From positions 372,001 to 436,000 of the forward strand of contig NC_060025.1 in assembly GCF_021134715.1 (NCBI RefSeq): a DNA stretch of 64,000 nt, given 5' to 3'. Shown here one piece after another: positions 46,278 through 54,002 of this stretch. This DNA comes from Daphnia pulex. Lineage: Eukaryota; Arthropoda; Branchiopoda; Diplostraca; Daphniidae. A program made the position numbers and the translations under genes. The stretch's first letter is position 1, and each line of letters begins with the position of its first letter. The notes beneath the pieces were generated by a model. It was given only the letters and a program-made list of their open reading frames with translations. It was not told the origin of the DNA and searched no databases.

Positions 46278-47250
46278 ATCAATGAAAGGATACAGGGATT
46301 TGAAGAATTATTTCCGTCTCTGAGAATTTAATTAAGTTTCCCGATTGAATTTGTTTTAAAGGGAAAAAACTGAAATGAACAAGATCATCTAAAAGAATAA
46401 TAATAATAATGAAGAAATATTGTTTTTTGTTAATCAAATGCAAGTGACAAGCTATAGACACCATACGAAAATTCAGAAATAACCAGAAATAGATGCCGTT
46501 ATTACAATGTTAATTCCCTCGCAATTTGCACAGTCACACATTTCAAGGCATTCAGTTTCTTTCTATGCATAATATAGTGAGATCAAGTATGTTTGTATGT
46601 ACTTATGATATAAATATGTCTAAAGTTTTGCACGATTCCTTTTTGCGATATGCAGTACTCCCTTTGTAACTATATTAAAAAAAAACATTTAAACCTGTCG
46701 GTCTTCCGTCAAGAAAGTTGTCTAGCCTTTAGCTAGATCTTAATACAAACCTCAGTCTTACACACTCTGCTGATTATAAAAAACTTTCAGATGTGTTTAC
46801 GGTAAATTTTTAATATCAGAATCGAAATTTTTATTATTTAAAAAGCGCAGATTCACAGTAGGTAATTTTGACAGTTGTCTTTTTATCTGTGGTTTCAATG
46901 TGATCCCATTTCCCGCCATTGCTTCAGTAAAAACAAATGAATAATCGATTTTCACTTGTTTTTTTTCGTGCGTCGGCAGAAGCAGCTGACTTGTTTGCTC
47001 ATTTCATCTTCTACAGCAATCGGTACAGCCATGTCCACCACGCGTCCGACTTCCGGGCGGCAGCCAACCAAATCTCAATTGTGAAAATCAGTCGAGGGGT
47101 TGGTTTTTCGCCCACCAGGTGGCACTCGAATTCGTGCCTAGTCATGTATGGGACGGGGAACTGTGGAGGATTGTCTGCTGTCTGTGTGTCTGTCTAGCGT
47201 GTCACGAAATTTCTTACTGTGTGATTCAAGTGCTCTACCAACACTATTAG
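46278..47250. other. intergenic region CNNM to BTB relic
   Basis: The CNNM 3' end is followed by AT-rich sequence with ATTAAA near 46674 as a possible polyadenylation signal. At about 46888-46925 a CCATTTCCCGCCAT block matches one near 54381-54400, suggesting a shared duplicated promoter fragment. A frame of 86 codons at 46937-47197 has no recognised product but may include an unrecognised upstream exon of the next gene. Confidence 0.4.
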
Positions 47251-48170
47251 TTTGTGTGGAGGAAAAGATGTCATCTTTAATTGTGACCATAATCTGCCTT
47301 GCTCTGTTTGGGTTACAATCAACAATGATGAAAACAGAAGAATAAATTTGGAAAAAGCTGTTGGATCAGACGAGTTATGGACTTTAAGAAAATTTGGTAT
47401 CAGAACATTTGGCTACCCAACCTTCCACTTTTAGTTGCAGTTTGCAAAACAGCTTACAGACGCCCAGAAATCACCATTAGCCGAAGAAAAGGACAATGTG
47501 AAAGTTTCCAAGGTAAAACACAATATTGTAATTTCAGTGTAAATAGTGTTTGCTTCAATTCCGTTCTAATATTACAATGTATTAATTTATTTCTATAGTC
47601 CAAGGAGTTCTGTCGTGGCAAGCTGATTGCGCAGCAACTGGAGAAAGTGTTTGTCGAGCAAACAAACTGCCATGTCAAATTCTTGTACCAAGACGAGGAG
47701 AAAATCAGTGGCCATATTTCCATTTTGGCTGCCACAAGTCCTGTTTTCTCTGCCATGTTTTACCACAACCTTCAAGAGTCCATGACGGGCAAAGTCTTAT
47801 TCGTCCAAGACATCCGGCCACAGATTTTCAAGGAGATGCTACATTACATTTACTCCGGCCAGACTTTGGCTCCTTTGACGGACGCCATGGCTCAACCTCT
47901 GTTCGTAGTTTCAAACAAATACGCTATCGAGGACCTGAATGAGAAGTGCGTCCGTTATCTGCTGAGATGAGAAGCATCCGGACGAGTAATGCCGTTGACT
48001 TATTGGTCTGGGCAAATCATCTTCATTCGGTGGAGAAAATCGAAGAAGCGGCTCTTGACTTTGTGGCCAGAAATTTCAAAATCATTTGTCAGTCGAATGA
48101 ATGGCAGAACCTGATGAAGAACTATCCGGAGCTTGGATTCCTGGTGACTCAACGCTATGCAGCTGTTTAA
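47251..48170 (+). pseudogene. MATH/BTB (speckle-type POZ-like) gene with a frame break
   Basis: BTB/MATH proteins of the SPOP type are substrate adaptors for cullin-3 ubiquitin ligases. Three exons fit: 47251-47396, 47460-47512 and 47599-48170. The first carries a MATH-like tail (LPCSVWVTINNDENRR) that matches the position of GLPVAVWIHIEEN in the neighbouring gene at 50379. The third carries the BTB fold (HISILAATSPVFSAMF, FKEMLHYIYSGQT, KYAIEDLNEKC) and then stops at TGA 47968-47970. The following BACK-like part (AVDLLVWANHLHSVEK to LVTQRYAAV) is intact but in another frame until 48170, so a single-base indel near 47960-47990 breaks the gene. No upstream start exon was identified. An AATAAA follows at 48264. 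A sequencing or assembly error could restore it to a working gene. Confidence 0.65.
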
Positions 48171-48263
48171 GAAATACGCCAGGTGAAGAGTTTTGTATAA
48201 TTTAAAATGGTCCGACATTTGTCGTTTATTTGTGTAATGTTAAATGTTTGAAGCTTCATCGAT

Positions 48264-48269
48264 AATAAA
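48264..48269 (+). terminator. poly(A) signal after the BTB relic
   Basis: A canonical AATAAA lies about 95 bp after the last in-family stop codon. Confidence 0.5.
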
Positions 48270-48514
48270 GACGATTTCTTTTTTACTTAAATTATGTGCG
48301 TTCCAGCGGTTCTAGCGTCACCGCCAAAATCCACATGTGTTCACGATCCTCGCAATAACAACACGTACAGCATGATACTGGACACTTAAGCAAGGTATTG
48401 GCCTGACTCTGAATTATTAGATTTCTAAGGTAATTAGAAATCCGATTAAACGTTTATTCTTCCACGGTTGGCTGCTTCGTGCAGATTTGCTTTTTATCAG
48501 CACGGTCAGCTAGT

Positions 48515-48942
48515 ATGGCATCCATGAATAGTGATTTTGACGAAATCTTTTCTTTCGGTGGTTCTTGTTGCCAATCGATAATACGACGCGCTGTAAGTTA
48601 ATCACATTTTATTCAAATGAGAAATTATCAGAATCTTTTCTTTTGTACGAAAGTGTGATGGTAACCAGTGACGTAGTTGTCCATTTAGTCCAGTGTTAGC
48701 ATTTTTACAACTTTTGAGAACTTATTGGCCTAGAAAAGAGGTTTCTAACAAGGCTCAACTGTGTGCACATCATGAAAAGAATATAAATTAATCATGTGTT
48801 TGAAATTTAGCTAAGGTTGCAGAGAAATATTTTAAAAAATAGCCGACTATCCTTCAAACGGTTCAAATGGAAAATTTATTCATTCACCGAAGAAACGAGT
48901 CAAATGACTCAGCAGATGTCATTCATGTCAATTGGTATATAA
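48515..48942 (+). CDS. possible two-exon small protein, unrecognised
   Basis: An ATG at 48515 opens a 26-codon exon (MASMNSDFDEIFSFGGSCCQ at its start) that ends at a strong donor GTAAGT after 48592. The next acceptor (AAATTTAG, exon from 48811) continues in the same phase for 43 codons to TAA at 48940-48942, giving 69 aa with a basic middle. I do not recognise the product. Matching phase and a good donor support it; the short length and lack of similarity weaken it. Confidence 0.3.
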
Positions 48943-48968
48943 AGTGAGTTTTAAGCCGTAACCATTTG

Positions 48969-49056
48969 GTATTCATTTTGATGTATTCATTTTGATGTGG
49001 TATTCATTTTGATGTATTCATTTTGATGTATTTATTTTGATGTATTTATTTTGATA
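48969..49056 (+). repeat. 14-bp minisatellite (TATTCATTTTGATG)
   Basis: About six units of TATTCATTTTGATG or its TATTTATTTTGATG variant, with one unit boundary altered by two extra G bases. It lies about 210 bp upstream of the TATA box at 49266. Confidence 0.8.
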
Positions 49057-49119
49057 TTGGTTGTTGTAGACCCATCCCCAACAACGTCAACCTGCAGAAG
49101 GAAAGGCATTTTCTTCAGT

Positions 49120-49255
49120 TTTCCTTCAATTGAAGGTCATGGAGATCATTACGTAAAACGTGTCATGCAATGGTGTAAGAGGTTGGGTGAGAACGACACG
49201 TGGTGCTCATTATCAAGCACGTACAATAGCCGCAAGGCTTAGGGGGTGAGGGTGA
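49120..49255 (+). promoter_or_regulatory. duplicated upstream promoter segment
   Basis: This block (with GAAGGTCATGG, ATCATTACGTAAAACGTGTC and AATAGCCGCAAGGCT) recurs at about 52690-52805 upstream of the second YYTTEAP gene. The shared parts are almost unchanged, better than the coding sequence below, which suggests either recent duplication or selection on regulation. AGGTCA resembles a nuclear-receptor half site; binding is inference. Confidence 0.45.
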
Positions 49256-49265
49256 GAAAAAATCG

Positions 49266-49302
49266 TATAAAAGGAGAGAGAAAAGACTGAAAGATATCAG
49301 TC
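49266..49302 (+). promoter_or_regulatory. core promoter: TATA box plus initiator
   Basis: TATAAAAG at 49266-49273 is followed by an arthropod-type initiator TCAGTC at 49297-49302, with the initiator A 33 bp after the first T of the box. The spacing is right for a focused promoter. The same layout recurs at 53348-53383. Confidence 0.65.
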
Positions 49303-50243
49303 GAGTGAGCATCTCCGACACGGCAACAACTGCTTTCTTCGTCGTAATAGCAGTTAAAGATTTTAACTTTTATGACTTGCTTTCAAAACAAGAACCTTAA
49401 TTAGGCTAAACAATCTTATTCGCAATCATTGGTAAGTATTCATTTTTATATTGAGCCGTGAATCAATTCTATTTTTTAAATTGTATATGACCAGTTATAT
49501 TTAAAAACTAATTTTCAAATCGATGATTGTCTAGTTCCGTCCACCACCGAGGCTTGAGTACTACACCACCGAGGCTTGAGTACTACACCACCGAGGCTCC
49601 CGAGTACTACACCACCGAGGCTCCCGAGTACTACACCACCGAGGCTCCCGAGTACTACACCACCGAGGCTCCCGAGTACTACACCACCGAGGCTCCCGAG
49701 TACTACACCACCTAGGCTTGAGTACTACACCACCGAGGCTCCCGAGTACTACACCACCGAGGCTCCCGAGTACTACACCACCGAGGCTCCCGAGTACTAC
49801 ACCACCGAGGCTCCCGAGTACTACACCACCGAGGCTCCCGAGTACTACACCACCGAGGCTCCCGAGTACTACACCACCGAGGCTCCCGAGTACTACACCA
49901 CCGAGGCTCCCGAGTACTACACCACCGAGGCTCCCGAGTACTACACCACCGAGGCTCCCGAGTACTACACCACCGAGGCTTGAGTACTACACCACCGAGG
50001 CTCCCGAGTACTACACCACCGAGGCTCCCGAGTACTACACCACCGAGGCTCCCGAGTACTACACCACCGAGGCTCCCGAGTACTACACCACCGAGGCTCC
50101 CGAGTACTACACCACCGAGGCTTGAGTACTACACCACCGAGGCTCCCGAGTACTACACCACCGAGGCTCCCGAGTACTACACCACCGAGGCTCCCGAGTA
50201 CTACACCACCGAGGATATTTGGTTTATGGGCTGCATTTTGTAA
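49303..50243 (+). pseudogene. YYTTEAP repeat gene, paralogue 1 (start codon lost)
   Basis: The leader (GAGCATCTCCGACACGGCAA) and first intron start match paralogues 2 and 3, but where they have ATGG before the donor this copy has ATTG (49430-49433), so the start codon is lost. The intron acceptor TCTAG precedes 49535, and the signal-peptide part of exon 2 is missing: the repeat array follows at once. In frame, the units encode YYTTEAPE. Several units are 2 bp short (GGCTTGAG in place of GGCTCCCGAG) and create TGA stops plus frame changes, and one unit has TAG. A full-length secreted repeat protein cannot be made from this sequence in one frame. The array may instead sit in an intron of the BTB gene at 50379. 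Confidence 0.6.
49542..50215 (+). repeat. 24/22-bp tandem array (YYTTEAPE units)
   Basis: About 28 units of GAGTACTACACCACCGAGG plus CTCCC (24 bp), interspersed with a 22-bp variant ending CTT. Long blocks delimited by the 22-bp variant measure 142, 262 and 142 bp, that is one 22-mer plus 5, 10 and 5 24-mers. This is a higher-order repeat that was amplified after the 2-bp loss. Units are otherwise nearly identical, a sign of recent expansion or strong homogenisation. Confidence 0.9.
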
Positions 50244-50378
50244 GTTTCATGTTAAACAAATGGTGTTGGAATATTGGAATTATTGGAATGTTTTACACAT
50301 TTTGTGTGACCTCTCAACTGTTGGAATTCTACATATGTCCTACATGAATTGTTTTCCTTCCCAAACATTAGGTGCAAC

Positions 50379-51539
50379 ATGACCGAGTCCAGCACATTCA
50401 GTATCAATCACATGCCTTTCTCGTTTAAGGAAGTGAGGCATGGTCTGTTTCGCATTCGCTGGAACTTTGAAAACAGAAATCACCAGGAAGGCGCAAAGGA
50501 GGTGATCAGAATGCACAAGACTTCCCAAGGACGAGATTTCATCTTCACTTACCACCTCGAAATTGTGCTGGACAAATTGAGAGACAAGCCTTATCTTATT
50601 ACCATCACTGTCGAGGTAAGCAGCAGCAGCAAAGAATTCAGTGACTGTGAGACGACCGTAACCAACTCAACCACTCGTCCACAACAGCATCAGCAACCGT
50701 TGACTGAAACAACAGTCTGTCCTGGCGGTTGGATCTGCCGAAAGCTGCCGAAATCCGGGCTTCCGGTTGCCGTTTGGATCCACATCGAGGAAAATTACAA
50801 AGACGAAACACACTTGTGCAAAACGGAAGAGACTGACAAGTGGATCAAGAAATTGCGGTTCAGCCGATCGCCGGAAGACATCACTCTGTGGGTGGATTTC
50901 GGAGCGGCGAGCGAAAATAAAATGATCAGCACCATGGGGAAACTGGCCGACATGTTCCGAAATCAAACCCTGTGCGACGTCCAGTTCAACTTCATTGGCG
51001 GCCAATCTGTGGGCGCTCACGTTGCGATTCTGTCGGCCGGCAGCCCAGTTTTCGCCGCCATGTTCCAGTCAACTTTCATGGAGTCCCTCACGCGGCAAGT
51101 GATGATCACCGACATTGAAGTCGACGTTTTCAAACAGCTGCTCGTTTACATGTACACCGGGAGCAAACCCAAATTGGAAGAAGAGAACGTCGCGCTGCTT
51201 TTCGTCGCTGCGGACAAATACGGAATCGAGACCCTCAAGGAAGTGTGCGCCGACGACTTGCTGGAGCAGCTGGAAACCGAAAACGTCATCAAAATGCTGG
51301 TCTGGTCTCATTTCCATTCGATTGCCAAAGTATTTGAAGGTGCCATGAAGATTTTGGTGGACAATTGCTGCGAGCTCTGCTTCCAGCCGGAATGGTTGGA
51401 TTTTACAAAGAACTATCCTGATTTGTCCGTGATGGCGACACAGCGCATCGCCTTGGCCACTCAGCATCCGAAGTGGGGGGAAATGGGGGCGAAATGGGAA
51501 AGACTCATTGAAACAGAAAATTTACCTTGGTCGTCTTAG
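50379..51539 (+). CDS. MATH/BTB (speckle-type POZ-like) protein
   Basis: The coding part is one exon of 386 codons starting with ATG at 50379, just after a good acceptor (AACATTAG before 50371), so the mRNA has an upstream noncoding exon. Residues 1 to about 180 are a diverged MATH-like half (FSINHMPFSFKEV, LPVAVWIHIEEN, ITLWVDFGA) interrupted by a Ser/Thr/Gln-rich insert near 85-115. Residues about 187-290 form the BTB/POZ domain (LCDVQFNFIGGQSVGAHVAI, GSPVFAAMF, LLVYMYTGSKPKLEEENVAL), followed by a BACK-like helical region (MLVWSHFHSIAKV, NYPDLSVMATQRIAL). SPOP-type proteins of 370-400 aa act as cullin-3 substrate adaptors in nucleus or cytoplasm. The frame is intact. The upstream exon may come from the TATA/Inr promoter at 49266. 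Confidence 0.85.
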   Translation: MTESSTFSINHMPFSFKEVRHGLFRIRWNFENRNHQEGAKEVIRMHKTSQGRDFIFTYHLEIVLDKLRDKPYLITITVEVSSSSKEFSDCETTVTNSTTRPQQHQQPLTETTVCPGGWICRKLPKSGLPVAVWIHIEENYKDETHLCKTEETDKWIKKLRFSRSPEDITLWVDFGAASENKMISTMGKLADMFRNQTLCDVQFNFIGGQSVGAHVAILSAGSPVFAAMFQSTFMESLTRQVMITDIEVDVFKQLLVYMYTGSKPKLEEENVALLFVAADKYGIETLKEVCADDLLEQLETENVIKMLVWSHFHSIAKVFEGAMKILVDNCCELCFQPEWLDFTKNYPDLSVMATQRIALATQHPKWGEMGAKWERLIETENLPWSS

Positions 51540-51666
51540 TCATTATTCACTTTCAATTGATTTAATAGATTAAATGTTGCGAAAACTAAAATTTGTCGTA
51601 TTCCAAATTTTCCATGTGGCTAATTATTTAAAAAACAAATTTCTTGTGATGAAAATGTCTTGCTCA

Positions 51667-51672
51667 AATAAA
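51667..51672 (+). terminator. poly(A) signal of the BTB gene
   Basis: AATAAA about 130 bp after the stop codon. Confidence 0.5.
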
Positions 51673-52671
51673 ATAGAACATTAGTTCCCATTCAAGTAAA
51701 CAAAAACACTGCGGTAGTTATTAAAAAAAAAATTATGTTTTATTAAAGTTTATACTAGGGAAGAAGAGTCGAGGTTATAAAACTGATGAACATGTGGAGC
51801 GACTCGTTCCGGAATCCGGATGCGAACTCGCAGGCGTCAATTAGTAGGACGTCTGCTGCCTAGTACCTTATCTTCCGCTAGATGGCGGCATATTCCCAAT
51901 ATTTTCTTTTTAAAACTAAGGGGATGGGATTTCCTTTCAGTCATGGCTGCTGGGTGCTGGCTGCCACTTCTAGCGATATTTCCCTTTTTAGGTTGTTAAG
52001 AAAAGAAACTTAAGACTGCTTTGCTCTTCTTATGAATGTCGTATGAAACTTATGTTTGTTACTTAGACTATGTTAAGTAGAGAGGAAACAAACAAACTGC
52101 CATTTTATTATTTAAGATTGAATTCTGTTGGGTTGGGATTGGGGCAAAAGTGCATCAACACATTTTTGAGAAATCAGCAAGTTTTTGTGTTGGATCTTGG
52201 ATGTTAATGAGGAAATTGATGGCTCATAATTGCAACTATTACCTCAAATGCCCAATAACTGACAGAATCAATTTGATTCTATTCACATCCGCTGCTTCAA
52301 AAAATGTGTATATCGTAATTATTTCTATTTTCTGTTTCTCTTAACTTTTACATCATTTTTTATTTGTTAATTAACAGGTTAGTAAGGACCAATAAATGTA
52401 GAATGCATCACATGTTGTTCATTGTTACATCACCATGTACGCAAATATTAAAAAACAGGACACTCAACCCAAGCCAACTCGACAAGTTTTATTTCATCTC
52501 AAAAGAGGTAACACAATTTTACTGCATTTATTGTCATTATACCCTTTCATTATCATTTCCATACTGCAGAGCTAAAACTGTCTTTTTGTAGTCTGAATAT
52601 TGCTCAAATTTATGATATATTGGTGAATATATATATGACTCAAACTCAAACGTCAACCTGCAAAAGGAAAG
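51673..52671. other. intergenic stretch with tRNA-like debris
   Basis: No conserved coding exon. On the minus strand, 51905-51785 resembles a degenerate tRNA or tRNA-derived SINE: a T-arm-like GAGTTCGCATCC preceded by an anticodon-arm-like region. It is too diverged to be a working tRNA. The rest is AT-rich with short frames on the plus strand. Confidence 0.3.
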
Positions 52672-52918
52672 GCCAGTTTGCATGGCCTCGACGCTCGAAG
52701 GTCACGGAGATCATTACGTAAAACGTGTCATGCAGCGGTGTAGAGGTTGGGTGAGAACGGGACGTACTATCAAGCAGGTAAAATAGCCGCAAGGCTCAGG
52801 AGGTGAGGGTGAGAAAAAAAGGCGAAGGAAAATTAGTCGAGGAGCATCTCCGACACGGTAACAACTGCTGTACAGTATTGGTCACCAACTTCCTTCATCG
52901 CATTGCCACTTCGCCATT
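52672..52918 (+). promoter_or_regulatory. upstream region and leader of YYTTEAP paralogue 2
   Basis: It matches 49075-49330 in upstream blocks and the leader (GAGCATCTCCGACACGG). The TATA box found in paralogues 1 and 3 is absent here: the position reads as an A/G-rich run. That may have silenced this copy. Confidence 0.45.
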
Positions 52919-53334
52919 ATGGGTAAATATTCTGTTGTTTATATTGAGTTTTGTGTCAATTCTACTTGGTTCTATTTGTTGATATGCTAGTTGTTAATGA
53001 ATTGTAATGTTTAAATTAATTAATTAATTAGTTTGCTATGGCGTCGTGCTGCTGTTGGGTGTTGTATCGTTGATGGCTGGGTCGACGATGTTTCCAGGAT
53101 ATGGTGGATACCAAACCGCAACGCCGCCGCCTTACGTCCCGAAGTATAACTCTGCTTAGAGCTGCATCACTAAAGAGCCAAAGTACTGCACCGAGGCTCC
53201 CAATTACTACACCACTAAGGCATAGGAACGACTACGTATGCTGCCCATGTCAACTACACCGAAGCGCCTAAGTACTACACTACAACCTACGCTACCCCGA
53301 GCTGCTACACCGTCGCCCCGAAGTAATACTCTGC
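52919..53334 (+). pseudogene. YYTTEAP small secreted protein gene, paralogue 2 (truncated)
   Basis: Exon 1 holds only ATGG (52919-52922) before donor GTAAAT; exon 2 starts at 53032 after AATTAG. The joined frame gives 43 aa: a signal peptide (YGVVLLLGVVSLMAGS) and a short mature part with PGYGGYQTATPPPY, ending at TAG 53157. Beyond the stop, the same frame continues with KEPKYCTEAPNYYTTKA and another stop, and after a frame change with YTEAPKYYTTTYATP to about 53326. The gene thus looks like a once longer YYTTEAP protein cut by stops and an indel. A 43-aa secreted peptide could still be made. Confidence 0.55.
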
Positions 53335-53347
53335 GTAAAAGAATTCG

Positions 53348-53383
53348 TATAAAAGGAGTGAGAAAAGGTGGTCGAAATCAATC
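53348..53383 (+). promoter_or_regulatory. core promoter of YYTTEAP paralogue 3
   Basis: TATAAAAG at 53348-53355 and an initiator-like TCAATC at 53378-53383, spaced as in paralogue 1. It begins only about 20 bp after the remains of paralogue 2, showing a compact tandem duplication. Confidence 0.55.
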
Positions 53384-53467
53384 GAGTGACGATCTCCGAC
53401 ACGGAAACAATTGCAGTGCACTATCTGTCATCAATTACATTCCTCATCGTGTAACCAGTTCGTAATT

Positions 53468-53828
53468 ATGGGTAAATATTCTCTCTTTCACATTGAGTAT
53501 TTTTTCTGTTTGCTAATATGCCAGTCAGCCAGTTATTATTGAAAATTAATGTTAAAATTTATGAATTGTTTAGTTAACTATAGCTTCGTGCTGCTGTTGG
53601 GTGTTGTAACGTTGTTGGCTGGGACGAACACTGGTGTACCGACGTTTCCAGGATATGGCGGATACCAAACCGCAGTGCCGCCACCTTACTAGACAACTTA
53701 CGAGTTGGTAACTGCTGCAACGACCAGTTGCGACCGAGGCCCCCAAGTTCTACACCATTAAGGCACCGGAGTTTTATACCACAACTAACGCTGCCCCGAG
53801 CTACTACACCGACGCCCCGAAGTATTAA
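53468..53828 (+). pseudogene. YYTTEAP small secreted protein gene, paralogue 3 (truncated)
   Basis: Layout is as in paralogue 2: exon 1 is ATGG (53468-53471) with donor GTAAAT, and exon 2 starts at 53574. The frame gives 40 aa with signal peptide (NYSFVLLLGVVTLLAG) and PGYGGYQTAVPPPY, then TAG at 53690. Downstream, another frame still reads TEAPKFYTIKAPEFYTTT to YYTDAPKY and TAA at 53826. An early stop and a frame change separate the two halves. The conserved promoter, leader and signal peptide suggest loss was recent. Confidence 0.55.
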
Positions 53829-53854
53829 TACTCTGCCGCGACTTTTCAGTCAGA

Positions 53855-54002
53855 TTTTCAGAGCCTGATTGAAGTGATTGACGAATTTGGTAAATTGGTC
53901 CACCCATTAAAGTGTGAAGTTCCCTTGATGGATTTAGTCGTAATAATTCTTTAAAAAGAAATTGTTTTTGTTGTTGGCACCATGTTGTTGGCTGAGACAC
54001 TG
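53855..54002 (+). repeat. segmental duplication, copy D1
   Basis: About 147 bp nearly identical to 58259-58403. It retains the frame FQSLIEVIDEF and the donor GTAAAT, but the acceptor that reads TGTAG in copy D2 is TGTTG here, so it could not splice the same way. Weaker similarity to the D2 neighbourhood resumes near 55020-55140. It starts right after the remains of YYTTEAP paralogue 3. Confidence 0.7.

Noticed and set aside
49542-50215. CRISPR-like array
   Set aside because: Units are contiguous tandem repeats without unique spacers, and the genome is eukaryotic.
50667-51467. Long minus-strand frames over the BTB gene
   Set aside because: Mirror frames of the intact plus-strand BTB coding exon.
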